From GW2011-AR15 sp964428335 (lineage in GTDB: Archaea; Nanobdellota; Nanobdellia; Woesearchaeales; GW2011-AR15): DNA of 64,000 nucleotides. The stretch spans positions 114,979 to 178,978 of the forward strand of contig CAYRXW010000004.1 of NCBI GenBank assembly GCA_964428335.1, written 5' to 3'. Under the pieces are notes generated by a model. It saw only the letters and a program-made list of their open reading frames with translations, did no database searches and was not told the DNA's origin. Of this stretch, positions 7,591-15,629 are shown one piece after another. Position 1 is the first letter of the stretch. Every line of letters begins with the position of its first letter. The translations under genes were made by a program, and so were the position numbers.

Positions 7591-8801
7591 ATATCTGCTT
7601 TTATTTTCAGGTCCACCAGCCATACAGGATAAAGAAATACAGGATTTTTGATATCGGAAAAGAGCACGATTATTTTTATTCAGAATTAAACAAAAGTGTA
7701 ATGCAAAAAGTTGCAAAAAAATGCTATATCCCTACAAATAATTTAATGCTAAGCCTTCTAAAGCAGCATAAGGAATTTAAGATTGCCTATTCAATAACAG
7801 GAACAGCACTTATGCAATTTAGGGAATATGCCCCTGAAGTATTAAAAAGCTTTAGGCAGCTTGCAAAGACAGGAAGAGTTGAATTTTTGTCAGAAACATT
7901 CTATCATAGCCTTTCATTTCTCTATTCAAGGCAGGAATTCATATCCCAGGTAGAAAAGCACAGAAAGCTGGTAGAAAAGCTGTTTGGGCAAACACCTAAA
8001 GTGTTCAGGAACACTGAATTGATATTCAATAATGAGCTTGCAAACACAATCCAGAGCATGGGTTACAAAGGAATACTTGCTGAAGGCGCAGATAGTATAA
8101 TGGGATGGCGTTCTCCAAACTATGTATATACTGCAAAAACAGCCCCAAACCTAAAACTGCTTTTGAAAAACTATAAGTTAAGCGATGACATAGCATTCAG
8201 GTTCTCAAACAGGGGATGGGAAGAATGGCCGTTAACTGTAGAAAAATTTGGTTCCTGGGTATCTGCATGTGAGGGAGACACAATAAACCTGTTCATGGAT
8301 TATGAGACTTTCGGAGAGCACCAGTGGGAAGACACAGGGATATTTAATTTTGTAAAACACCTGCCTAGCGAGCTTTTAAGAAGAGGGATTGGGTTTAAGA
8401 CGCCTAGTGAAACTGCAGACCTTAGTTCAAAAGGAGAGCTGGACATCCATCACCCGATATCTTGGGCTGACATGGAGCGTGATTTGTCAGCATGGCTTGG
8501 AAACAAGATGCAGCAGGCTGCAATACATGAGCTTTATAATTTCGAAAAAGAGATAAAAAATTTCAGGGACAAAAAGCTCCTTTCTGATTTCAGGAAACTT
8601 ACAACAAGTGATCATTTCTATTATATGTGCACTAAATATTTTTCAGATGGTGACGTTCATAAGTATTTCAATCCTTATGAAACACCTTATGATTCATATG
8701 TCAGTTTTATGAACATATTGAATGATATCGCATTCCGGCTTAAGGGAAAAGTGAAGATAAGCGAGCATCCAAGCTCAGAAATGAAAGAGATACTTGCCTA
8801 A
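7587..8801 (+). CDS. Glycoside hydrolase family 57 enzyme (alpha-amylase/glucanotransferase type)
   Basis: A 404-residue GH57 protein. Conserved region 1 is FQVHQPYRIKKYRIFDIG at the N-terminus (the HQP motif). Further on are SLSFLYSRQEFISQVEKH and FRNTELIFNNELA, where the Glu of NTEL is the likely nucleophile by family comparison, and LFMDYETFGEHQW, which carries the Asp/Glu of conserved region 4. GH57 members include alpha-amylases, 4-alpha-glucanotransferases and branching enzymes. At 404 residues this is nearest to archaeal alpha-amylase-type proteins, so it most likely cuts or rearranges glycogen. The ATG overlaps the stop of the GT4 gene, so the two are translationally coupled. Confidence 0.85.
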   Translation: MNICFYFQVHQPYRIKKYRIFDIGKEHDYFYSELNKSVMQKVAKKCYIPTNNLMLSLLKQHKEFKIAYSITGTALMQFREYAPEVLKSFRQLAKTGRVEFLSETFYHSLSFLYSRQEFISQVEKHRKLVEKLFGQTPKVFRNTELIFNNELANTIQSMGYKGILAEGADSIMGWRSPNYVYTAKTAPNLKLLLKNYKLSDDIAFRFSNRGWEEWPLTVEKFGSWVSACEGDTINLFMDYETFGEHQWEDTGIFNFVKHLPSELLRRGIGFKTPSETADLSSKGELDIHHPISWADMERDLSAWLGNKMQQAAIHELYNFEKEIKNFRDKKLLSDFRKLTTSDHFYYMCTKYFSDGDVHKYFNPYETPYDSYVSFMNILNDIAFRLKGKVKISEHPSSEMKEILA

Positions 8802-8804
8802 AAA

Positions 8805-9086
8805 ATGCAAAAAAAAACCACCAGAAAAATAAGGGAAGCAAAACCTGAACAGTATTTTGTCCTTGCAACAGGCGTACCTATAAAAAACCTTAAGGAACTT
8901 GCGCTTTCACTGGAAAACATGAACGAATGGGTCTTTAACCATCATGTCAATGATATAAGAAATGACTTTGCAGCCTGGGTCAGTGAGGTATTAAAGGAAA
9001 AAAAACTCTCTGAGAGCATCAGGAACACAAAGAATATAAGGGAGCTTGAGTTAGTGATACTCAGGCATTTAGTAAATTCACATTAA
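8805..9086 (+). CDS. DUF5752-type small protein
   Basis: A 93-residue protein. FVLATGVPIKNLKELALSLE, then NMNEWVFNHHVNDIRNDFAAWV, is the pattern of DUF5752, a small helical family found beside archaeal glycogen genes. It begins three bases after the GH57 stop. The next gene carries a second copy of the same domain (FIL KDKKLKNLDELYLAI, then YYADSNHNYFADWV). The role is unknown; a structural or regulatory part in glycogen granules is inference from context only. Confidence 0.7.
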   Translation: MQKKTTRKIREAKPEQYFVLATGVPIKNLKELALSLENMNEWVFNHHVNDIRNDFAAWVSEVLKEKKLSESIRNTKNIRELELVILRHLVNSH

Positions 9087-9103
9087 AAAAAAGGGGTGTC
9101 GTA

Positions 9104-9643
9104 ATGGAAGCTACACAGGATAAAGCATTCATACTTAAAGATAAAAAGCTAAAGAATCTGGATGAACTTTACTTGGCAATTTCTGAACTAACTGATGATG
9201 AATATTCGTATTATGCAGATTCAAACCATAACTACTTTGCTGACTGGGTAAATTATGTGCTTGAAGATAAGGAGATGTCATCAAAGCTTAGGGATTCAAA
9301 ATCAAGAGCAGAAGCAATAGAAATATTAAAACCACAGGAAAAGCCTGCAGAAGTCATTGAAAAAAAGGAAGAGAAAAAAACTGAGATGAAGCAGCCTGAA
9401 AAAAAGGTTCATGAGAAAAAAGAAAGCTATAATGAGCCAAAACCTGTTGAACTGAAAAATGAACCAAGGAAAGAACACAGGCAAAAAGATACGCTTGCTG
9501 AGATAGAAGGATTAAAGGATGAGCATGAGATGAAGCATTACCTTTGGCACCACCATCCATGGGAGATGGCAAAGGAGTTCATGTATGGGATGAGCCTTGG
9601 TCTTGTGCTTGGACTTATACTTTCAAGAGTACTATTACCTTAA
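9104..9643 (+). CDS. DUF5752-domain protein with charged linker and C-terminal membrane anchor
   Basis: The 179 residues fall in three parts. The N-terminal DUF5752-like domain (about 5-75) is paralogous to the preceding protein. A long Lys/Glu-rich low-complexity linker (about 80-145) looks disordered or coiled. The C-terminal HHHPWEMAKEFMYGMSLGLV leads into a single hydrophobic helix ending LILSRVLLP. A strong AGGGGTG ribosome binding site lies at 9092-9098. The protein could tether the glycogen machinery to the membrane; this is inferred from its layout. Its stop is two bases before the glycogen synthase start. Confidence 0.7.
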   Translation: MEATQDKAFILKDKKLKNLDELYLAISELTDDEYSYYADSNHNYFADWVNYVLEDKEMSSKLRDSKSRAEAIEILKPQEKPAEVIEKKEEKKTEMKQPEKKVHEKKESYNEPKPVELKNEPRKEHRQKDTLAEIEGLKDEHEMKHYLWHHHPWEMAKEFMYGMSLGLVLGLILSRVLLP

Positions 9644-9645
9644 AA

Positions 9646-11433
9646 ATGGAACCTAAATCAGATCTTTTTTTTGAGATAAGCTGGGAAGTGTGCAATAAAG
9701 TTGGAGGAATATATTCTGTAATAACATCAAAGGCAAAGCAGATGCTTGCAGCCTATAAGGATAATTATTATACAGTTGGGCCATTCTTCTCAGGAAAAAC
9801 ATATGCTGGCGAATTTACTCATAAAGAGCCACCCGCAGTTTTAAAAGAAGCATTTGAAAAGCTCCATAAAGAAGGAATAATGTGCATATTTGGAACATGG
9901 CTAATTGAAGGAGAACCAAACTCAATTCTAATAGACTATTCAAACTACAAGCATAAAATCAATGACATTAAAGGCGAGTACTGGAATAATTTTAAGATTG
10001 ATTCACTGCATTCACAGTATCATGATTATGATGAGCCAATTCTATGGTCAAGCTGCGTTGGCATGCTTATTGAAGAGATAAAAAAAATTGAAAACAAAAA
10101 AAAGATTGTTGCCCAGACACATGAATGGCTTGCCGGCGGAGCTCTTCTTTACCTAAAATCAAGAAAAGTTAATGTTGGAACTGTATTCACAACACATGCA
10201 ACAATGCTTGGAAGAACATTAGCTGCAAATGATGTTGATATCTATGGAAACCTTGATAAGATAAAGCCAGAAGAAGAAGCGTATAAGCATGGCATTCAGG
10301 ATAAATTCCTAACAGAAAAAGCATGCGCTCTTAATGCAGATGCTTTCACAACAGTATCTGAAATTACAGGTATAGAAGCTGCTGCATTTTTTGGGAAAAA
10401 GCCTGATGTGCTGCTTTTTAATGGAAATGACACAAAAATTTTCCCGACATTTGATGAAGCATCAATCCAGCATAAAGTTTTAAAAAATAAGCTAAAAAAA
10501 TTCATGATGTTTTATTTCTTCCCTTACTACCAGTTTGACCTAGATAATACTCTTTTCTACTTTCTTGCAGGAAGGTATGAATTCAAAAACAAAGGAGTAG
10601 ACCTATACATTGACGCATTAAAAAAATTAAATGATGAATTGAAAGCTAAGAAGTCCCAGACTAATGTTGTAGCATTCATTTTTGTTCCTGCCGGAGTTAA
10701 GGAAATTAAGCCGGAAATACTTGAAAGCAGGACTTTATTTGAAGATGTGTATGATTCTGTCCACGATGCTGCTGAAGATGTTAAAGATAGGATGGTATAT
10801 GGAATGCTATCAAAAAGCAAGATAGATGATACCTTTTTGCTTGGGGAGAATGCCCAAAAGGTAATATCAAGAAAAGTAACAAAACTAAAGCGGGAAGGAA
10901 ATCCTCCAATGTGCACTCATAATTTATACAATGAAGGGAATGATGTTATTTTAAACACATTAAAGCAAAAGGGACTAAATAATTCAAAGGAAGATAATGT
11001 GAAAGTGATTTTTTATCCTATATACCTTGGAGGGGCTGACAGGCTTACAGACCTGAATTATTTTGAAGGAATAATGGCATGCCATCTTGGAGTTTTCCCA
11101 AGCTACTATGAACCATGGGGCTATACTCCAATGGAAACCGGCTCTTTAGGGGTTGCATCTATTACAACTGATCTTGCTGGATTTGGAAGATACATAAAGA
11201 AGCATGCAACTGGAAAGAATCCCGGAATTTATGTTCTTGAAAGGGAAGGGAAAACCTATGAGCATTCATTGAACTCACTCTCTAATATGTTCCTTAAGTT
11301 TACAGAAGGAAGCAAGCAGGACAGGATTGAAAATAAGCTGAAAGCTAAAAACCTGGCAGACATGGCTGACTGGAATAAATTAGCTGAGAACTACATAAAA
11401 GCGCATAATATTGCTATAGATAAAGTTAAATGA
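9646..11433 (+). CDS. Glycogen synthase, GT3-like (eukaryotic-type) family
   Basis: The 595-residue protein starts MEPKSDLFFEISWEVCNKVG, with the EvsWEVxNKVGGIYxVI signature of GT3 glycogen synthases, and has TVGPFF and AQTHEWLAGGALLYL. The acceptor-domain region carries FYFLAGRYEFKNKGVDLYIDAL, and the catalytic E-x7-E pair is EPWGYTPME. GT3 enzymes use UDP-glucose to extend alpha-1,4-glucan; donor choice here is not proven. An in-frame ATG exists at 9544 inside the previous gene, but homology begins at 9646 and the spacing to the previous stop is only two bases, so I choose 9646. It is the last gene of the operon. Confidence 0.85.
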   Translation: MEPKSDLFFEISWEVCNKVGGIYSVITSKAKQMLAAYKDNYYTVGPFFSGKTYAGEFTHKEPPAVLKEAFEKLHKEGIMCIFGTWLIEGEPNSILIDYSNYKHKINDIKGEYWNNFKIDSLHSQYHDYDEPILWSSCVGMLIEEIKKIENKKKIVAQTHEWLAGGALLYLKSRKVNVGTVFTTHATMLGRTLAANDVDIYGNLDKIKPEEEAYKHGIQDKFLTEKACALNADAFTTVSEITGIEAAAFFGKKPDVLLFNGNDTKIFPTFDEASIQHKVLKNKLKKFMMFYFFPYYQFDLDNTLFYFLAGRYEFKNKGVDLYIDALKKLNDELKAKKSQTNVVAFIFVPAGVKEIKPEILESRTLFEDVYDSVHDAAEDVKDRMVYGMLSKSKIDDTFLLGENAQKVISRKVTKLKREGNPPMCTHNLYNEGNDVILNTLKQKGLNNSKEDNVKVIFYPIYLGGADRLTDLNYFEGIMACHLGVFPSYYEPWGYTPMETGSLGVASITTDLAGFGRYIKKHATGKNPGIYVLEREGKTYEHSLNSLSNMFLKFTEGSKQDRIENKLKAKNLADMADWNKLAENYIKAHNIAIDKVK

Positions 11434-11470
11434 ATCTAAAACCAATAGTAATTCTAAAAAATAAACCTCA

Positions 11471-12346
11471 TTAGTTAGATTTATTTTTCCCCAGTTTTTC
11501 CCTGATGAAATTCCCTTTGTATGTGCTTTCATTCACAACAGGCTTTTCCTCAGGCTCCTTAAATTTCTCTCCTAGAATCTTGAAATTGATTGCGCTTTGA
11601 AATGCTGCTAGAGTATGATCATCCATCTTGTTTGGTGTCCACATGAAATTAAGCCCATCATTGGAAATCCTTGGTATCACATGCCCTGACATCCCACCAT
11701 CAGTATCTTCTATGATTATATTTGAGCCATGCGCGCCTAAAAGCTCAAACGCTGCTGAAGATGCATAATTGCACAGGTAAAAAAAATCAACAGGCTTTTT
11801 TCCTTTTGTATAGGTATGCCCTTTTGCTGCAATTTTTTTTGGTATCTCGACGCTCAGATCCTCGAATTCATACAGCTTCTCAGTTTCCTTGCTTGCCATG
11901 TTCTTTCCGTTTTTCTGCCCGTGGCCATGCATAAGGGAATTTAAGTTCTGCTTTATGGAATTATACGTATTTTCATCTTTCATCTCTTTGCTTCCTATAT
12001 CAAAATTAGGCAAGCTGTCTGGAAATATATGAATCATGAAATGCCCAACCTGCTGGCCTGCTGCTCCTCCGTTTGCAATGAAAATTGTGCTTTTGGAAGC
12101 AAACATGGAATCCCTTACTGCCTTGGAAAGTTTCCAGGCTGCATAAGAAATGTGCCTGAACTCTTCAGGTGGAAGCTGGGGAAGGATGAAATGATGGTTC
12201 TTTGGAAATAAAAGACAGTGCCCTTTTTTCCCTGGGTTAATGTCTAAAACGCACATCACAACATCGTCTTCATAGACCTTTTTTGAAGGATATTCTCCTG
12301 AAACAATCTTACAGAAAGGACAGTTTTCATCTGATTTTAACGTCAT
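11471..12346 (-). CDS. HIT-family protein with a second degenerate HIT-like half
   Basis: The 291-residue protein opens with CPFCKIVSGEYPSKKVYEDD and continues VMCVLDINPGKKGHCLLFPK, the classic HIT N-terminus. The triad region is GQQVGHFMIHIFPD at about 105-118. Compared with the usual HxHxH, the outer histidines are present but the middle (catalytic) position is Met. A second half (about 165-270) has FELLGAHGSNIIIEDTDGG followed by SGHVIPR, which looks like a worn second HIT copy. HIT proteins hydrolyse or transfer nucleotidyl groups; activity here is doubtful. The CGAAACATTTATAA promoter at 12371-12384 fits a leaderless ATG at 12346. Confidence 0.8.
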   Translation of the reverse strand: MTLKSDENCPFCKIVSGEYPSKKVYEDDVVMCVLDINPGKKGHCLLFPKNHHFILPQLPPEEFRHISYAAWKLSKAVRDSMFASKSTIFIANGGAAGQQVGHFMIHIFPDSLPNFDIGSKEMKDENTYNSIKQNLNSLMHGHGQKNGKNMASKETEKLYEFEDLSVEIPKKIAAKGHTYTKGKKPVDFFYLCNYASSAAFELLGAHGSNIIIEDTDGGMSGHVIPRISNDGLNFMWTPNKMDDHTLAAFQSAINFKILGEKFKEPEEKPVVNESTYKGNFIREKLGKNKSN

Positions 12347-12370
12347 AACAAGTGATAATGTAATTTCTCT

Positions 12371-12384
12371 TTATAAATGTTTCG
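12371..12384 (-). promoter_or_regulatory. BRE/TATA promoter of the HIT gene
   Basis: Read on the minus strand it is CGAAACATTTATAA. It ends about 25 bases before the ATG at 12346 and belongs to the same element family as 6195-6207 and 44276-44288. Confidence 0.65.
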
Positions 12385-12426
12385 CTACTTAATAGTGGTA
12401 ATTTAGTTATGCACTCTTTTAAACAT

Positions 12427-12438
12427 AATATATAAAAA
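12427..12438 (+). promoter_or_regulatory. TATA box of the secreted SCP2-like gene
   Basis: AATATATAAAAA lies 22-33 bases before the ATG at 12460, giving a leaderless transcript. Confidence 0.6.
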
Positions 12439-12459
12439 CCACTAGTCCTTTGATTTTAC

Positions 12460-13248
12460 ATGACTAAAAAACCAATTTTCTTCTTGATGTTTATTTTGGC
12501 TGTTTATTCTGCAGCTGCGTGCGATTTTTCGCCAAATTCAAAGAACACAGTGGATTTTCTAAATGAAGTCCCTGACCTGAATTCTAAGCTCTCAGGTTGT
12601 CCTGTTCCATTAAACGGGGCAGCAAAGGCAGCTTTTGGCTCAAGCCAAAAAGTGCAGCTTACAATAAATAGGAATGATGGCACTACAAGTTATGTCTTAT
12701 TTTCAATTTCCGGAGGAAATCTTGCTGCCGTAAGCCTTGGCTCCGGAACTCCTGGATATGAAATATTCATGGATGAATGCACTTTTGATACAGTACTTAA
12801 GAACGGATTTGGTGCATTTTCATATCTTTACCTTCAGGGAAAGATAAAAGTTGTTCCTAAAGGTTTTTGGAACAAGATTAAATTTAATGTGGCAAAAGCA
12901 TTTGCAACTGGAATTCTGAAAAAATCAGCTGTTGAAGTCAAATCAGAATGCCAAAAAGAAAATGGTGCTATATGCCAGCATGGAGGAGAATGTTCTTCAG
13001 GTAACTGTGTTGGAGATGGGCAAGGGCCACCATGGACTTATAGATGCAGCTGTGACCCATCAAAATACGTGATCTCATGCCCTGCAGAACCTACACCTAC
13101 AACAAATCCTTCAGGACTTAGGCCAGCTGGAGAAGTGTGCGATCATGGCGGGCAGTGTGAAACAGGAAATTGTGTAGGTGTTGGACAAGGACCACCTTGG
13201 ACATATAGGTGCAGCTGTAATGCATTCAAGTACGAAACAGGCTGTTAA
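12460..13248 (+). CDS. Secreted protein with SCP2-like domain and two EGF-like cysteine repeats
   Basis: A signal peptide (PIFFLMFILAVYSAAA) is followed at once by Cys22. Residues about 45-150 resemble the sterol carrier protein 2 fold: VQLTINRNDGTTSYVLFSIS, then CTFDTVLKNGFGAFSYLYLQ, then GKIKVVP. Two near-identical cysteine modules follow (about 165-208 and 222-262), each with C-x-HGG-x-C-x4-NCVG, GQGPPWTYRC and SC, an EGF-like spacing of six cysteines. A Pro/Thr linker separates them. The protein is probably exported and held by disulfides. SCP2 domains bind lipids, so a surface lipid-binding role is an inference. Confidence 0.65.
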   Translation: MTKKPIFFLMFILAVYSAAACDFSPNSKNTVDFLNEVPDLNSKLSGCPVPLNGAAKAAFGSSQKVQLTINRNDGTTSYVLFSISGGNLAAVSLGSGTPGYEIFMDECTFDTVLKNGFGAFSYLYLQGKIKVVPKGFWNKIKFNVAKAFATGILKKSAVEVKSECQKENGAICQHGGECSSGNCVGDGQGPPWTYRCSCDPSKYVISCPAEPTPTTNPSGLRPAGEVCDHGGQCETGNCVGVGQGPPWTYRCSCNAFKYETGC

Positions 13249-13263
13249 AAAAATTAAATAAGA

Positions 13264-14577
13264 TTATTTTTTCTTTTTTCCTTTCTTATCATCTTTTCTT
13301 CTGAATAAGAAAAGCATGAAAAACATAAGCAGGATTAAAAGCAATATCCACCATGGAAATCCATTGCTTGACTCTTCATTTTCTGTCTCCTTGACACATG
13401 CCCTGCTTAATTCAGGCAAGATCTCAGGGTAAGTGCAGTTATTTAGGTCAACACAGCTCCTTACCTGGTTTTCATTCTCGCACATGCTCCATCCTGTGCA
13501 GTTCCAGTCAGGCTTACAGAAATATTCTGCGTCAGGCTCAATTATTACCTGGCATGTCCTTATAGTTGGAACACTTACATTTTCATTGCAGTTATAATAA
13601 GTACAATATCTTGTCTCATTTCCCTGATTACAGGAACTCCATCTGCTGCAATTCCAAAAGCACTCTGCATCAAAATCAGCCCTATATACATTCCTGCTTC
13701 CACCTCCCCCGCCTCCTGAACTACCTCCGCTTTTTGGTGGCGTCACAACTTCTATTACTGTAGTATTTGTTGTATTTGTTCCTGGATTACTGGTTGTTGT
13801 ATTGGTAGTATTAGTATTTCCCCCATTTCCTGTATCTTCATCAATTATTTCCAAATCATTTATTGGGTCACATATGTCCCCAATTCCGTCATCATCAATA
13901 TCTGCCTGTGCATTGTTATAAGTAGTAGGGCAATTATCATTACAATCTGGAATAGCATCCATGTCAGAATCTGCTACAGGAGCAGGAACTGCGCTGCATA
14001 TTCCATTACAATCAGTTATACCTGTTGTTGTAATCCTACAAGCATTTACTGTCCAACAAGGCTGCAGCCAATTGCTTCTTTCAGCAGGCTTTATTGCCTG
14101 GCATACACCATTACAATCAGTTAATCCAAAATTATAATCCCCGCACCAGTTCTTTCTTGATTGGCATAACTGGTGCCATGCTGGCCTTTCAGCCGGTCTT
14201 GATGCGCTGCATACTGTTGAAAGCCCGTCAAGAGAGCAGATATAGCTTCCTGTATTTGCATCACCGCAGCTGTTTGAGCTGCTTACACATGAGCTTCCAA
14301 GATTAAACCCATTATCAATAGCACCGTCACAATCATTGTCTTTTCCATCACAGATTTCCTGAATTGGATTAACACTTTGCGTAGTATTTACAAAAGCACC
14401 ATTAATGCAGTCTGTTACTCCAAAAGAGCATTCTCCTACATCTGTCCCAAAATTAAATGAAAGCCCATCATCTACAAAAGAATTGCCGTCATTGTCTAGA
14501 TTATCGCAGATTTCAGGATCTGCAAAAGCATTGAAAGCTAGCAGCAAAAACAATACAAGCATTATTGACTTTCTCAT
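13264..14577 (-). CDS. Cell-surface protein: MopE-like, TSP3-like and TSP1-like repeats, C-terminal anchor
   Basis: A 437-residue protein with a signal peptide (MLVLFLLLAFNAFA). Two MopE-type metal-binding motifs follow: EICDNLDNDGNSFVDDG and EICDGKDNDCDGAIDNG. Next come repeated Cys units (DCNGVCQAIKPAERSNW), then a thrombospondin-type-3-like calcium segment (DSDMDAIPDCNDNCPTTYN, then DIDDDGIGDICD). A Thr/Asn- and Gly/Ser-rich linker leads to two TSP1-like cysteine units (WNCSRWSSCNQGNETRYC and WNCTGWSMCENENQVRSC). It ends in one membrane helix and a basic tail (RRKDDKKGKKKK). It should sit outside the membrane, probably calcium-bound and perhaps adhesive or host-contacting. The architecture is seen; the role is inferred. 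Confidence 0.75.
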   Translation of the reverse strand: MRKSIMLVLFLLLAFNAFADPEICDNLDNDGNSFVDDGLSFNFGTDVGECSFGVTDCINGAFVNTTQSVNPIQEICDGKDNDCDGAIDNGFNLGSSCVSSSNSCGDANTGSYICSLDGLSTVCSASRPAERPAWHQLCQSRKNWCGDYNFGLTDCNGVCQAIKPAERSNWLQPCWTVNACRITTTGITDCNGICSAVPAPVADSDMDAIPDCNDNCPTTYNNAQADIDDDGIGDICDPINDLEIIDEDTGNGGNTNTTNTTTSNPGTNTTNTTVIEVVTPPKSGGSSGGGGGGSRNVYRADFDAECFWNCSRWSSCNQGNETRYCTYYNCNENVSVPTIRTCQVIIEPDAEYFCKPDWNCTGWSMCENENQVRSCVDLNNCTYPEILPELSRACVKETENEESSNGFPWWILLLILLMFFMLFLFRRKDDKKGKKKK

Positions 14578-14692
14578 TTGGAACCTCGTTATTACTTCAT
14601 GGTGATTAATTCTTATTTTTAAAGCTTTCCTATTTTTCTTACTTATTGATAGTTACAAGTCATTTTAAAGAAATAAGATTATCAAAAATATA

Positions 14693-15247
14693 ATGAAAAG
14701 TAAGGCTAAAGGGAAATACTGGTTCTATTTTGGATTGACCGGATACCTAATTGTTGCGTTCTCCTCTATTTTCAGGTCGTATGAGCCTGACTCATTATAC
14801 AATAATGCTTATATGGCAATTGACTGGCTTTCCGCAACAGCGATTTATTTTTTCCTGATTGCTATAATCGGAAGATTGTTCGACCTAAAAAAGCAAAAGA
14901 AACACCCTATGTGGTTATATTTGATATCTGCCCTATGGCTAATAAGCTCTTTATCAGCGTTGATTTTTGCAAGTAATGAAAAAATGAATTTCTGGCTGAT
15001 TGCATTTTTTCCGTTTGTTTTTGGGGTATTTTTCACAGGTTTTGCTTTTTTGACAATATTTCCAAAACTTATCACTGAAATAATCTACTTTAAATTAATC
15101 CTGGACATATTATTTTTAGGAGTATTCTATTCCTGGATTTATCTGGAATATAAGGAAAAATTTCAGAAATTAAGAAGTGCTCTTTTATATCTAATGTTCA
15201 TTGTTTTTTTCCTTGGCCTTTCCGGCTGCATCAGAAGCCTTGCCTAG
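14693..15247 (+). CDS. Six-pass membrane protein
   Basis: A 184-residue protein with about six membrane helices (YWFYFGLTGYLIVAFSSIF; WLSATAIYFFLIAIIGRLF; LYLISALWLISSLSALIFA; and three more). A short basic loop (KKQKKHP) lies after helix two, suggesting cytoplasmic exposure there. I do not recognise the family. Its 3' end overlaps the convergent DoxX gene by 57 bases, so the two cannot both be fully extended by convergent transcription without antisense pairing. Confidence 0.6.
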   Translation: MKSKAKGKYWFYFGLTGYLIVAFSSIFRSYEPDSLYNNAYMAIDWLSATAIYFFLIAIIGRLFDLKKQKKHPMWLYLISALWLISSLSALIFASNEKMNFWLIAFFPFVFGVFFTGFAFLTIFPKLITEIIYFKLILDILFLGVFYSWIYLEYKEKFQKLRSALLYLMFIVFFLGLSGCIRSLA

Positions 15248-15628
15248 GAAAGCCTCAATCTCAAGATAGTTCTCGTTCCATAATCCTAAGGAAATAGCAG
15301 CCAATGAAAGGCCTAAATCCCTTATTCCAATTTCTGTAAACCCTATGCTGAATGTTATGAAAAGCAGATGCGTTCCAAGCAGAAATGCTGAAATTTTCCT
15401 AAAAAGCCCTATAAGCAGCAGTGTCCCAAAGAAGACCTCAAACCCGCCATTCAGGATTATAATGATTCTGGGAGGGATAGGAACAAGTCTTGCTTCTGCA
15501 GGAAGCCATCCTATGAAGCTTTCCGGCCTAATAAGCTGGCTTATCCCAAAATATAAGAAGACAATAGAAAGACCTATTCTTAAAGTAAGATATCCTGCTT
15601 TTGTTGTATCTATTTTTGGTATTTTCAT
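15191..15628 (-). CDS. DoxX-family membrane protein
   Basis: The 145-residue, four-helix membrane protein has the DoxX pattern: a first helix LRIGLSIVFLYFGISQLIRP, then GFEVFFGTLLLIGLFRKISA, then LFITFSIGFTEIGIRDLGLS. DoxX/DoxD proteins are membrane subunits or partners in quinone-linked redox processes, best known from thiosulfate:quinone oxidoreductase; many members have no assigned role. Its start is one base from the stop of the cytochrome b5 multidomain gene, so the two are one transcript. This suggests the membrane protein is the electron partner of, or anchor near, the exported b5 protein. Confidence 0.75.
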   Translation of the reverse strand: MKIPKIDTTKAGYLTLRIGLSIVFLYFGISQLIRPESFIGWLPAEARLVPIPPRIIIILNGGFEVFFGTLLLIGLFRKISAFLLGTHLLFITFSIGFTEIGIRDLGLSLAAISLGLWNENYLEIEAFLGKASDAAGKAKEKNNEH

Positions 15629-15629
15629 T

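Noticed and set aside
9544..9645. Upstream extension of the glycogen synthase frame
   Set aside because: It lies wholly inside the previous gene in another frame; the GT3 signature starts at 9646.
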